64,000 nucleotides of DNA from Caprimulgus europaeus (GCA_907165065.1 OU015539.1:12484816-12548815); one strand, 5' to 3'. Counted from the first letter of the stretch, positions 25,125 through 38,986 are shown. The notes: generated by a model from the sequence alone, not told the origin. A program made the numbers and translations.

Positions 25125-28100
25125 TTTAATATTTATCTTAAATATGTCCCTTGGTTGTTACGCATTGCTTGGTTTTGATTGTTCCATAATTTTCTTGTGG
25201 AACTGTTGAGCTTCCTGAGGAATTCCAGAGTTTGTAAGTTATGAGAAATAGATAGAAACTACAATACCAACTGTAGGTCCGCTGTTTATGGATTTGAATA
25301 CACCATCTACTTTGCACTTCTGCCTGAATGAGACTCTTGTCATTGCTGTCTGTAAATGTTTTGCGTCTCTTTTCAGTTATTTTTAAAGATACGTGCATGT
25401 GAAAGTTGCTATACTTGCACTGGTTTCACAATGATTACTTCTAGCTTTTGTTTATTTGTAATTTGGATAATCAGAGAACCCCAGAAAACCAACAGAATAT
25501 ACCTGATGAGCTACAGAAACACAAGAATTTACTGTGAGCAGCCCCTCAGTCTGTAGGATACATAAAGTAGCAGTGCTATGACTGAGAATCTAAGCACAGG
25601 TGGAGGTAGGTGTTCACCTCAGAGCTGCTGGCGCAATTTCCTGAGCTAAGCAAAAATGAGGTAGGGAATTCTGGTCATCCATTTGTAGGAGCATAAAAAG
25701 CCCAGAGTTAGTCCTTAATTAGATATCATCAAGACTTCAAAAGCATTAGGGTTTATACATTACATAGGTAGATGCTTGCTAGTGCAACACCATTCTATTC
25801 TATTAATAATAAAATAGTAATGGAAGAGTGAGTAACATTATAGTATAAACAAATACAGAGCATACCAGGAAAGATGAATAAACAAAACAGAATTGTTGTG
25901 ATAAAAAGAATTTATTTCTCCTGAAGAGTATTCAACTAAAATGTAGACTTTGCAGTTTTGGTTTATTTCTATTAGTTAAATGCAGATTTATTTAACTCTT
26001 CTTATAATGCTTTAGTATTCATATTTTTATTTTTACATTGCTAGATTTAAAGAATGAAGAGAGAACTTTGCAATTTGCAATTAATGATACTTGGTTTTAT
26101 TAAAACTAAGTAAAGTGCCATATCAATAAAGAATAGACATTAAGATTATGAAGAAAATAATTTGTCAAAATCCTTGCCTGTAAATAGGCTGTGCTTGGAG
26201 GTTTTATTGGCCATGTTATCTGGTTATTTAGGGGAAGACATATGATCTGCTCAAGGTAAATAGCTTGAAAGCATTTCCATGTGAAACTGAATCTGTTTAC
26301 GAGTAGGTGTAGTTGGGGGCTGCCTTGGGCTTTCTGGGCTTGTTGCAGAGCCTGAGGCAGTGTCTTACATAGCACACTATTACTGGACCAACTTATTAGT
26401 TACTATTGCAAGAACATTAGGGTAAACATATACTAGTGAGGTGACTTTAATAAGCTAGCTACCTGTACCGTGAATTTACTGAATACCAAGTTGTTCAGCA
26501 GGATTGAAAGACTTGAGCATTCTTATACATTTTTAATTCCTGGAAATTAAAATTCAGGAAAAATAAGGAATTGCAAAATGCAAATACATAAAGCCTATTA
26601 GATACCAGGTGACTGGTCCTGGCAGCAGATGGTCATTGGACTGAACTTTATACCTACATGTGAGCACCTATGAATCAAGGGAGGCCAGCTGGGGCACGGA
26701 GGGATGTCCTTACACACCTACAGAGAGATTGTTGGACATCACATTTCATGGAATCCATTTTACACTGGAGTTACAGGTCACAATAAACTTCCTTACTTCC
26801 TTACTCTGCTCTATAAATATGACTTGACACCACTATGATCCTATGAATTTCTTGATGAAAGTCCGTGTCTGCTTTGCCAGCAGGTGGTATACTGAAGAAA
26901 AATTACCATAAAATTCATATTTTGAATAGACTTCTAGTTGTAATTCAAGCAAACAAATTAAAAAGAAGTAGTTTGTGTCCCACATCTGGTTATAGCGGTT
27001 AATGGTGCCACTGAATTTAAAAAAAAAAAAAAATCCCTCATAACCAGCATTAGTCTTCAAAATCTATCCTTTAGCTGATATTTAAATTCATGTAACAAAA
27101 ACTCCTCCAACTCTATGGAAAAATGGGGGGAGGGGGGAAATGTCATCTTCTCTGTATACTGTGACTATCAATATGTCAAGGCAGTAACCTGGAAGAGCCT
27201 ACAGAATATCTGTGCATCATTGAGATTCTTCATGAGCCTGATTTTTCTTCCCGTTTTAAGAAAATAAACAACACCTGCATTCACTACGTATCTACTCTGG
27301 CATGATGAGTGAGATCAGAAAGATGATTCATAAGAACAGCAGTACAATTAAGAAAAAAATATTTTTTTTCAGAGAATCATAGAAGGATGATTCTCTCTTA
27401 GATATAAAGGTATGAAACTTGATGGGGATGTTGAGATTATTAAGTCACCTAAAAGACTCCTCTGAAGTCCTACAAAGAATCATAATAAGTGTAAAAGAAG
27501 TGAACACATCTAGCAGAAAACAGCAGTAGAAATGCAGAAATATCAAGAGTGGTTATTGCAGAATTATGGAAAGTTTTAAAAAAGGAAAACAATTTTAAAT
27601 ATCCCCATGAAGGCTATATTTAAATAAGAAAAAAAAAAACAAAAAACCCCAAAACCCCACCTGGATGCTATTAAAAGCAATGGAAATAGGTGCATAGATT
27701 CAGAGGCTAATTTTTTAATCTCATTTCATTCTCTTTTCAAGGCTGTCCTTTATCATATGTCAAAAATAATAAAATTTTAAACTACTTAGATTATACTGTC
27801 GCTTGGACCCATGCTTCTCATTCTTACTTATTTGCTTCCTAGAACAGCCTTCTTGTCTCTATTTCAGACCTTCTGAGGAAACTTCCACTCTGATGGTGTG
27901 ACCATAATAAATGAAATGGAATCCTTTCCAAGTCTGCAGTTCCTGAGCATTATGACAAAGCATATGCTAATAGAGTGGTAGAGTTTATTGGAAGTTCTTA
28001 AAAAAATACCATCTGCTACAACTTTTGCAGCTGAAAGTTATGTTCAAGCAGAGGTAAATTTTTATATGCTCAGTCTAGTGCATGGAAATATATTCCTAGA

Positions 28101-30072
28101 ATTATTTACCTAAACTATGCAAAACTTTTGAAGGTCTAACTTACAATTTCAAAGATGAAACTGATACTAGAAAGGAAGCTGATCTACATATGCAAGTCCA
28201 CTCTTGGTTCAAAATGCCTCCTTTTCACTTGAATGCTTGGGAACAGTCTTTAATTACACAAACTAAATGAACTGAAGAGCAACACTGTATTTCACATCTG
28301 ACTACTCAGTGAATCTATGTTCCTCATCTGTGACAGGTAGGAATGCTTAAAAACAGCATGACTGATAAAATCCACTTCCACAAAAAAGTATTTATGGTTT
28401 AAAGTAATAGCACAGGATAGAAAGCATCACAGTTTCATCATATTCCAAATCAGTTTTTTGGTGTTAATTTTCCTATACTTAAATATAATCTGTCAACAGA
28501 TCTTTTAGATGCTTTTGAGGAGACCAAAACAATTAGTTTAATTTGTCAGTAAAAACCAGAAATAAATTAGCTCTGCAACTAATTTAATGAGAGAAAGACT
28601 TGCGTATTATTTCTTTTTAACAAACTTTGACCACACTCAGTCTAGGGAGCTCCATACAAAAGATACACAGGACTGGAAAAAAATAACTGATTAAATTTTA
28701 ACCAGCTGCTGGGCAGATAGTTTGCCTGAGGCACTTTTGTCAGTTTCAAAGGGTCCTTTTATTAATTTTGCATTTTGTATTTTGTTAGTGGAAAGAGCTA
28801 GCTCTGTTGGGACTGCCAAAAGCTATAGGCAGCGAATCTTACAGCAGCAAAGAGGAAGCTGTAGAGCATGCCAAGTAGATTTAGCACACTGAGTACTCTA
28901 AATTACATTTGTTTTATCAGTCCTAAAAATATATTAACTTCAGGTGTAAATTCTTTGAATAAAGCCTTAAAGCTAGTACATCCAGTTCCTCCTCTGTTTA
29001 TATAAGGCTTTTAGTCTGTCTATAAAAATAAACCACTGTAGTCTTTGCCAAACATCTACCCATGTAATTTAGATCTTTTCTTCTTATGATTGTTGGCACA
29101 TTCTTTGTTGGTCTGTTTTCTTACTCATATTGGTCTTATGTTCTTACTGAAAAAAAGTATTGGATGTATTATCTAGATCCTCCTCACTTTCCCCAATATT
29201 CAGGTACAGCTTTTATGGTCAAAAATAATTGATGTCTAAGTGGAACAAGTATTTAAGTAAACATGTTCTGCTTCCATTTGAATGGAGCCCAACATCCATA
29301 TCAGCATGTGGAATATGCCGCATGTGGCATATTGCTCAGACAATTTGTGAGCAGAAGTTAGAACTCGGGGGTTAAACGGGAAACACAAACCCCTCTTGTG
29401 ATGCTGGGGATTTCACAAGTTCCACTCAGGCAGCTTCAAACAGCATTAAAGACAAAGGAAAAAAAGTATACCCTCAGGCTAGAATTTGCAGAAGACTTAC
29501 CTGCAGTAGAATGCAGCTAAAATTAAGCCCAAAGACAAAGCATTTGGGCTCACATTTGGAAAACTGAATGGCAAAGTACATATTTTTATCATGTGTATCA
29601 TACTCCTTTTCTAGTTTCATTGCATTAAGATAACTTTTTTTTTTTCCAAGCAAATTTCTTTATCCCACATTAATGCGTGGTGGCATTGCTACTGCATTGC
29701 TTAGTGTCTTCAACAACTGTTTTTGTGTGCAATTCTGTGTTGGCTAACCTCACTGGTATCACTTATACATAAAGGAGCATGTTCTTGCTGCTACTGAAGT
29801 TAACAGTAAATGTGATAATAGCAAAATTTATTTAATGGGAGAAAACTGAGCTAAAAGTAATTTTAAAAAAATCAGTTGTATCCATGTCTTTTTCCACTTA
29901 ATGTTTAGTCAAGTTTTGTGTAGTATTTTAAGAAATTTGTGGTTTATGCTCTGGATTACCTCCTACTTTTACCATGTATAAGTGCAAAAAAATAATAATC
30001 AGGAAATCTTTAAATTGTACCAGTGTAGTTAAATGTTCTTCTCAGGAAAGTACCAAGTAAGAAGAAATTAGT
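25125..30072. other. Unique non-coding DNA with one possible old CR1 end
   Basis: No gene seen. Open frames at 25138-25398, 26106-26375 and 26833-27060 (-) and 25356-25556 (+) are unremarkable. Around 27370-27480 the words AGAATCATAGAA and TTGAGATTATTAAGTC resemble, in order, the antisense 3' end of avian CR1, but the match is too weak to list as an element. A CNE-like block lies at about 28500-28900. A-rich low-complexity sequence lies at 27627-27655. Confidence 0.5.
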
Positions 30073-30396
30073 GAGGGGCTCTTGCTCTCTCTGACTTTCT
30101 CTTGGGCTCTCGCTGTTCTGGGATTGCAATGGGAACGGGCTGGACTTGGTTGGCTGATGGTGGGCAGTTGCACTGGCTATCACTCATTTGCATATTTTGT
30201 TACTGTTATCATCACTACTATTTTAATATTATTATTATTATTTTAAGTTTTCTTTTATTTCTATTATTAAATTGTTCTTATCTCAACCTATGAGTCTCCT
30301 TGTCCTTGCCCCCCAACTCTCTCCCCTATCCCCTGGGGGTAGGGGGCAGTGGGTGAACAGCTGCTGGCCAAGGGCCAGCCCAGTGAAACTATGACA
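30073..30396 (+). mobile_element. 3' half of an avian endogenous retrovirus LTR
   Basis: Order of landmarks: a CT-rich stretch with CTCTCTCTGACTTTCTC, a TTGGTTGGCTGATGG segment, the ATCACTCATTTGCATATTTTG segment, an ATT-rich tract, an ATTAAA polyadenylation signal at 30266-30271, TCTTATCTCAACC immediately after it, a CT-rich stretch with CTCTCTCCCCTATCCC, a G-rich run, and a terminal ...GACA at 30396. I recognise this series from LTRs that are common in bird genomes. The 5' half (promoter side) is absent. No primer-binding site follows the terminal CA and no retroviral gene remnants adjoin it, so this is a truncated solo LTR. Family naming from memory is approximate. Confidence 0.75.
30266..30271 (+). 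promoter_or_regulatory. LTR polyadenylation signal (ATTAAA)
   Basis: The variant hexamer ATTAAA sits within the LTR at the position where this LTR class carries its polyadenylation signal, with T- and GT-bearing sequence 20-35 bases downstream. It could still end transcripts that read through on the + strand. Confidence 0.5.
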
Positions 30397-33300
30397 CTCT
30401 CCAATAAAATTAGGCAGCAGAGTGGCTACTAGCCATACAAACTTGCTCTGTAATCAGAATAGGTCTTCTTTGGCATTATCATAATTCAGTACTTTAACAG
30501 ACAATTTTATCAATGAGATAATCTGAAAAAAAACATGTCAGTTCTTTCTTTCATAACTGCATGTGCTCCATATGGCTTACAACAAGTGACAGTTGCTGAT
30601 GAGAAGAGCTAATTCTGTAGTCCCTGGGGAGCATTGGGAATGCCAAGGAATATAGTATGTTGGCTTTTGAATCAGCAGAGATTTATATACTGTGCTTATC
30701 TTTATGTTTTAACTAAGTAATGCATACATCTTGCAGGTTCAGTATCATCATTTCTGCCACAGTGTAAACTTGATGGATCCTTTCAGTTCCACTGAGGTTG
30801 TACCATTCCAAATCATGAGGGGATCATTCCCCTTTTGTAACTGAGCAAGTAAGTCAGTAGATTTCCAGACTGGCAATGTTGGAAAGCAAGTTGTTTTTTC
30901 ATGTTTCCTGTCCTTCCTCTTTCTTGACTGTAGAGAAGTAATTGTTTAATATTACAATAGGATTTGCCATTTCAGTTAAGCTAAATGATTTATTTCAGTG
31001 TTGATTAATTCTTTGAGGGAAGTGTTATATTCCACAGCAATGTTAATAGTTGTAAAAATTCTGCAAACTTTCAGTTATATGCTAGCTTGTTTGCTCTCTA
31101 TGATATGTTCTCTACTAATGGATGCCAGGTCATGGTCAAACTAATGTTGATTAAAATTCGTCACAAGGGTCCAGTTTCATAAATTTAGAGTCAGTATCAA
31201 TGAAAGTGAGTAGTGTTTGGACCTCTCATTTTACATGTTCTCAATTTACACGATGCTGATGTATGACGTACCCTATGGCAGCAACAGGACATATATTCAG
31301 ACATTCTCATAAACCCGATGCTGCTGGTCAGCCACCCTCACTACCTGTGTGAAAGTATCTGAAAGGATGCTGAACCAAATTGCAAGTACTTTCCACTCTG
31401 TTGCTTTGGGCCGCCCATATTATTTCTTACTGACTGTCACAGCTGTCACTGAATCTGACACTTATATTGAAAAGAACCTAGGTAACTGCATAAAACAGTC
31501 TTTCACAAACAGAAAGTAGTAGTAGGAAGAAGTGATACATGATGTTAAGAATTAAAATGGAGACTAACATGAAACTCTACCACTTGTGGCATGTGTATTT
31601 CTTGCCTTAAAAATTCTTCTAAGTTTGCCTGCCTTTCAAAATATTAATTGGACTTAGAGTTCAAGATTTTCTCATTTTGTTCTCATGAAATGATGAGATG
31701 CATTGTCTTACTGCTGTGAAGTCAGGTCTTGGCATGATTCTTTCAATTTACTTCTATGTTGGGTTATTAGCAAGGATTTTTTCCTCCCTTAAGTTTCCTT
31801 TCATGTACAGTGACATGCAGGTACACAAGCATTCAAGACTCTTAACATTTTTCTGTGATGTCCCATTTAAATTAGGTAAAATCACTTTAATGATTAAGGG
31901 AAGGGAACACAAAAGCAGCATGAGCTTATCTGAAATGAATTCTTCTTTAGGGTTCAGTGAATACCTGCTGAAAAATTGTTAGAGTGTTTTATCTGACTCT
32001 ACATGCAGAATAGCATAGTTCATTGATATTTTATCACAGAAGAAATGTATGCCTCCTATTGTGCCTCAAGAATAAGCAGACAGTTGGTTATGCCTACTCT
32101 TTTCACCCCACATTTGAACATGAATCATGCTGTAGTGCTCAAAATGCTTTCACTGCATCAGTGTAATGCTGCAAGAAGGAAGTTTTCTGTGTCTGTGGTT
32201 ACATCATCTTAGAGGGCATTAGCTGACATGATGGAACCCAAAGTTTCAGGTGAGACAAAAGCTAAGATTTAACTAATTCTGTTATTCTCCCAATTGTGGC
32301 CAATGTGGAAGATGATGTAATAATAGCCAGATGACCCATGCTGTTCATATTTTGGCTGAACACTGTGATCCTCTCACTTCATTTTTCAGTTGCTCTTGAT
32401 AAAGGTCCTGAACACACGGCTTTATGTCACATAGCCTCTTTGTGGTCACGCAGTGGATCCAGGCATCTAAAAGACTGAAAAAGTACGGCATGATTTTTCA
32501 GTGCTAAAACTATGTTCTGCACAGTTTGGCAGGTTGTAGTATCCATATATTTAATGCTGATGGTTTAATCTAAATAATGTTAAATTGAAAGCTTGGGGTT
32601 AAACTTTTAGAAAAGAAATAATTACCTTGCACACATGCTAGTCAAATCATTCCCTCCCTAATCCTGAGTACTGGATTTACTTTGAACTAGGGATGGAGAA
32701 CTCATTATAGAAAATTTTGAACCAGCTAGCAATTTGTGGGTTCGAAAGTATTTCTAAAGTAGCCTGATGAATAAGATCATCAGATGATAAGAGGTATGTA
32801 AGAGACATTGATTTCTTTATGATAGGCTGTAGCTCTCTGCTTTAGAAGGTAGGAAGACTCAATCTGGTAATTTTGATAAACAGTTGTGGGAGGATGGTAG
32901 CTGAAAATCCTCTCTGACCTCTGTTTTTTAATCTCTGTGCTAAAAGTAAATTTCAGATGTACAGTGGTCAATTTAGTGGAAAGATTTTCATTCATGTAAG
33001 AGTAAAACCATAAAAACTGTGGAGTTAATTTTAGTGGCAACTAGCAAAGCGTTTACTATTTACAGATATGTTTTCTTTCCCTCTTCTTTATGTCTAATAC
33101 AGGATCAGGCTCTGGATTTGATTTTATAACTTGTAGTACTGCTGCTATTGAGTGCATGTAGATAGTTTGTTTTTAAATAAATGCAGTTAGACTTGCAATA
33201 AACAATATGAATTCCCTGACTTAAATATATTTAACATACAGCAAAAAGAGTAAAAAGTAATGTCAGTAGTTCCATTCTGTAGCCAGGCACAAGATGAGTT

Positions 33301-36300
33301 TCTTATAACTCTTACTCCTACATTACAGTCAATCTACCTTTTCAGTATTTAGAGAATTTGTATTAATTTTGATAACTGGCATCTATAGTATGGCTTTCAG
33401 GCAATTGCTTCAAATTCATTTCTGCTTCACAAAGTAATTGCAATCACTCAGCCAAGTTCTGCACTTGTTTATAGTCTGTCTAGTCCTTGTGAATTAAATG
33501 GACCTTTTATGCATGTTGTGTAGGTATGTTTATAACAGAAGTAAAGACCCAAGGTCTTTATAAGAAGAAAACGAGTAACCATTCTTTAAATAAGTATTTT
33601 GTTGTAAAATGGGTTGTTTTTCTTTGATACAAGTGGCCAACTAGAGCTAATCAGTGTGAAATTTTATGTAAGTAGAATATTTATGGCACTTATTTTCATC
33701 ATAGCTTGGGAATTTGTGTCAGGGTTTGTTTTTTTTTTTTGTTTAACAGAGTATTTAATAGTACCAGTTTGAATTTTTTCCCTGCTGAGACTTTCCTTTG
33801 GCAGCTCAGCTTGACAGTGTTGGCTGATATTGTCAATCTACATGATCTTTGTGTGGGCTAACTGCTGCTTATTGGTGTGCTTTGGTTTTTTGGTTGTTGT
33901 TAGCTTTGTTTTCTATTATTTTGTGGTGATTGGCTCTTTTGGTTTTTGTTATGAAAGAGAGAAAAAATTGACGGGGAGTAATCATAATAAAACTTTACAA
34001 ATAAAGGTTCACAACACAACACTGAAGTCTTCCTTTCTTGAAGTTCTGAGATAAGTATTTTTGTTTTGTTTTATTTTTTTAAACTAAGAAATTGTGGTAA
34101 AGGGGAAAATACTGGAAATTGCAACAGCATCTTAATTTGTAGATTGTAGTTGCATTGCCTACTGGTTTATTATTAGTGTTTCTCTAATTTCCTTGGGGGT
34201 ATACTAAGGAATTTCTGTTAAAAAACCCCACAAACTCACAGAATTGTAATAACGCAAGAGCAGACATTTCCCACTCCAGACCTGTTGCCTAGTGCAGTGT
34301 TACATATTCTTTTAAAAAACTTGCCTCCTTAATTGCTGCACTGGTGTGTCATGGTCATGCCATTGACAACAAGAGTTGTAGTGCAGACAGAAGAATTGCA
34401 TTAAGAACTGAACTTTGGTAGTTGTAGGGATTTTTTTTTTATTAAAGGACAATATTTTAAAAGCCTTCAAAATAAAAAAAAATAGAATTGAGAAGTATAA
34501 AATCTTTAGTTTCCATGCTACGTAACATCCTATCAGTGCCAGAGGTTTGCTTTTCTTAAATCACAAGAATAAAATCAGTGTGAAGACTGAGAGGTTAAAA
34601 AAGCAGTTTGAATCCAGATGAATGAAAGCCAAGATGTAAAAAGATGTTATTAAGGTAATAGTGCAACAGGAACCTTAGAGACAAAAGTAAATATATATCA
34701 GTTAAGAAATTAACCTGACGTTGCACTTGGGCATTTGGGGCCTAGACAATATGGAATTTAAAAAAATATATAATTCAATCAATATTAGGCAAGGTGGTCC
34801 TAATGTATGGGTCCTAATATAAGTATTATGGCACAATATTCTTGAAATTCTAAAGAGCATATTAATCCTGCTTTTTTCATTTGTTTGCTTGGATTTCATA
34901 AAGTCTTAAATAGATTCAGACTGTTTAATACATCTGAAAATAGCCAGGATGGAATTGTCATTGTTTACAGTTTTTTCCTGTAGGGAAAAGATGAATCACA
35001 ATTTCTTGGTTTGTATCAGTAGACTGAAAAAAAAAAAATCCCTGTGAAGTTTGCAGCTGAATGAAATGGAATATTAAATCATAGCATAGATAAATCTGTT
35101 TTACAAACTAGCCTGAGTATTGTTGCTAAGCGAGTTCATTGGGAGTGTGTGTGTTTCACACAGCTGAACACAAGGTCTTATGTCTAGGAATTCAGGCATG
35201 TTAGTTGTACTTAGGAAACAGGAGACCTTATTGTAAGGTAAAGATATTGCCTAAACTAATAATTTGAACTTTAAGGCAGTGATTGCCCAAGATTTGGGGT
35301 TTTTATAGTTCATTCAGTATTTTTATAAGTAATTTATCGTTAGGATTTAAATACTTCCAGCAGCCAAACAGAAAGGGATATTGCAATCTGATCAGCATTC
35401 AGGAAACGAGAGCTCTGTGGGTGGGACAGGTAGCAAATACAGACTTCAAATGTTTCTCCACAGCAAGGTGCTTCTACTCAGTGTCTTTTTCCTGTGGCCT
35501 CACTTGACCTATGTGGGTCACAGTTTCAAAGTTTAGTAACGCTGTTGAATGGTGTCAACACCTAAAGTTCAAATCTTTGCTGTTAATTTAGTTTTGTGTA
35601 AGCATATAAGGCACAGTACGTGCAGCCTCCAAGTATACAGGCTGACTTTGAAAGCTACACTGGTTAAATTAAAGCTTTAATATGCCACTTCCTGTTACTG
35701 CTTGCAATTCCTGCAAGAGGAAGAGGCTCAAAATCTATTGCAATGCATTTCAGTTATACATTCTCATGTGCATTTCTCCTGTATATGAAGATTTCCTTGT
35801 AAACTAAGATGGAAGTGTGTGAATGTCTTGTTTTTTATAAAATCAATATGAAAGATGAAAATTAAAGAGTTTCAAAACCAAACATCTTCGTTCACTAAGT
35901 TTAGTTCATGTCAATCTTATATTTTCTACTTATTCAGAAAGGTTAATCTTAAATTGTCTATGATCAATTGCTAATTTTCACCTTTTGTGACTAAAAGTGT
36001 CAAGCTTAGATGTATTAATCTTCTGCAAATACTGAGCTGTTCTGGTTGCACTTTGTGTTCTTTTTACAGATTTCAAATAGAATTTTCATGTAGAGGTGAG
36101 CCTGGGACAAAATCTCATGCAGGCTGGATCAAAACTATGAGACTGATAGGTGGAAAGTGTTTTACAAAGAAAGATGTACCCATGCAGGTCACGACAAGCT
36201 GAGTCAGCTGTTGAAGCGGATGTTTATCAAAATGTCCTCTTCTGAAGCAGGGAAGAATGGTTATTTCAGTGCAGGGAAAGAGGAAACAAGGAAGAGTGGC

Positions 36301-38986
36301 CAGCAAAAAAAAAGGAATTTTTTTTTTTTTCTTCAAAATTAGCTCTGAGTTAAGGTGCAATGTCTGAATAGGGATCAATCACACCAAATCTTGCTGCTTG
36401 AATGATTGGTGAAGTCATATTTCTGTGACTAAAATAGTGTTGTTAATCCAAAACATTAAAGAAAATATCCACTAGAAAAAACCAGAAACCAGCCAGATGT
36501 CTAAAACTAGGAACAAAACCAAAAGATAAAAAGTGATGGTTATTCACAAAATTGAGCAACTGAAAAACTTGAGGATTGGAGTTAGGGACTTTTTAGTTTT
36601 ATTTTCTATTTCACAAAGCAACTCACCCATAATGAATAGCACTGATTTAACAAAAGTTAATGAGTGGAGTGGAGTGGAAAAAAGCTAGAGATGTCTATTT
36701 TGCATTACAAAACATTTTAATGTTTTCTGGTTTGGAGCAAAACCAAATTAAACATTTAATGTTTCAGAACTTTTTATTATATGAGCATATAATCTAGAAA
36801 AAAAGCTGCAATTAAAAAAAAAAATTCCCTTCTGTGTGTATTTTTCAGTTGTGTCTAACTTTTCTTATGCCTTCAATATTTTATGGTATATAGCAAGAAT
36901 CAAAATATTAAATTAATTACAATATCTATATCGATCTCATTTAAGGACAGCTGCTTTTCATTGAATGCTGTTTGAAACTTCTTACTATTTAGATCTGTGT
37001 TATCTTGTGTTACACTGGAAAATTTTTATGCTGATTGGAAAGTTTTCAAGATAACTGAAAAAAGTTTTATATGGTAGCATATGCTTAAATATTTCAGACT
37101 AAAACTCTAAATATTGAAAATTATTATTTTTTAATATAAATAAATAAAATGTTTCCCTTCAGAAAAATCACAAAAATATATGGGAAAATAAGTGTAAGTC
37201 AAAATCCATAAAAATGTTATCAGAAGGGGAAAAAGCTTTAGTTGGCATCACTGGAATTTCCTGACTGAAATTTTCATTACGTAGTTAGGACGAAAATTAT
37301 TTATATTCGGATGTCTTTAGTATCAATGGATGTTCTATTTGGAATGTCCTCTATGTAGAAAAATGTTTAAAATGCTCACATAAACTAAGAAAAATGGTGC
37401 CTTATAGCTCAGGGGAAAAGTTATGGTCCTGGCTCAATCCTCGGTTAGTAAAATACCATTTTTACGTTATTCACTGAAGTGCTAAGTTCCAGTTTTAAAA
37501 GGTACCATCATTTCAACCTCTGTGTAGATAGCAAAACACTAATCACATGAGTTAAAAGTATTGGAAAATTAATATCTGGCTGCACAAATCATAAATATCT
37601 TGACATCATAAGTTTAATGTTTTCCATATTCAATTCAATGGTTGAGATTATTTACCTTATGAGTCCCACAAGGAAAAGAAAGCTGAAATACCTGTCATAA
37701 TATTTCTCATAATTGATTAATGTTTGCCTTGGGAATTGCATGATGTTCAGTGTATTTATTTTTTGCTACTTCTAATGCTAGGTAGAACTTTCCATAAAAG
37801 ATAAATGTACTCTTGGTCCCTTAAGCAATGCGGGAGTAGGTAAGAGGCGTGTGTTACAATAGTGTATAGTCATCCCGTTGTACGCTATGTTTTCTGTTTT
37901 CCACATGAGTTTTCAGAGTCAGTTGGGTTAACAGGAGAGCTAATATTTCAAGACAAGTTTAAACAAACTGGTTTGTTAATTTTTCCCTGGGGTTCGAAAG
38001 TGGGAAATAGGGAAATGGTTAATAAGAGCAACCTAGAGCTAGTGATGTGATATTGTGCTGATAGAAGGAACTGAATTAACTTAAATGTGTCACATTGATT
38101 TAAGATGTCTGTGATGTATTATAAAATGTGTTCTTGCCCTGTGTATATTATTGAAAAACAAACCATACATTTTATTAATGCAGTTTATTAAGACCTTGGT
38201 AAAAACTTAGCCAAGGCAAACTTATCTTTACTGTCTTGTGTGTATTTGCTTTAAGATGAAAAGACATGGAAATATAAAAGAAGTTTTACGAAATGGGTAC
38301 AATATGTAAGTGGCTGCTCTGATTCTGATCTGCAGAACTTCCAGTGTTTTCCAATGCATCTTATGGATCTTCTTCTGAACAAGGGCAATGTTTGAAAAAA
38401 TGACGCAGGGGAGCACTGTTTCCACAGTCATTTGATCTCCTCTGGAGAAAAAAGAGTAAGTTCATGGGCAAAGAAAGGTCCCTGCGTGCCTCACCTTCTC
38501 CCTGGGACATGGTACAGTGGAGAGCTTCTCTGCACTACAGGTTGGATACAGCCACAGAGAGCCCATGCCATGTTGCTGCCAAGCCCATGGACAGACTCTA
38601 ATGCACTCTGGCAGCATGGCCCAGAGAGTCCAAAATATGGGTGGTTGTCACTCCACATAGCCTTGTGACAAAATACAGGGGAAAAACAGGAGATAGAAAA
38701 AATTTCATAGTGCTGCTTTTCCTCTACTTCAGTTATAAAGCAATAACCTGATCTTTTGTTTACTTATAGATATTATTGTCACCAATATACATACTAAATG
38801 TCTGAGTAAAATGTTACCAAACTATGGTTATACCCCTCACTTCTGTTCTATTTTTCTATACTAAGAACAGGAAAGCAAAGTTAAGTAGCCATACTGACCC
38901 TTGCTTCTTCTTATACCTTAGAATTTTTAGAGCCTTGGTTTTGAAAGCCACATTGTCTGTGATTTACGTTTTTTATAATTGTCCTT
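30397..38986. other. Unique non-coding DNA, no gene seen
   Basis: About 8.6 kb between two LTR fragments, but with no primer-binding site, polypurine tract or gag/pol/env-like frames, so not a provirus interior. Small open frames (31698-31982, 33830-34054, 35283-35507, 35987-36202, 37862-38050 on +; 32780-33040, 34702-34899, 36115-36378, 38228-38431 on -) are unrecognised. Points of note are a TGACC/GGTCA palindrome at 35505, GGAGT triplicates at about 36664, a tRNA-promoter-like pair at 37404-37441, and a GC-richer island at 38432-38690 of unknown origin. Confidence 0.55.
38567..38620. repeat. Imperfect hairpin in GC-richer island
   Basis: GCCATGTTGCTGCCA at the left and TGGCAGCATGGC at the right pair over 12 bases, with a three-base bulge and a 27-base loop. 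It is the strongest stem I saw in the GC-richer patch 38432-38690. No microRNA family is recognised. Confidence 0.5.

Noticed and set aside
27370-27480. Antisense CR1 3' end (AGAATCATAGAA...)
   Set aside because: Only a 12-base exact word and a loose second word match, which is not enough for a feature.
30397-38986. An 8.6 kb provirus interior between two LTR fragments
   Set aside because: The spacing is tempting, with the 3' LTR half on the left and the 5' LTR half on the right, as in a provirus with both outer halves lost. But no primer-binding site follows 30396, no polypurine tract precedes 38987, and no retroviral coding remnants are visible between them.
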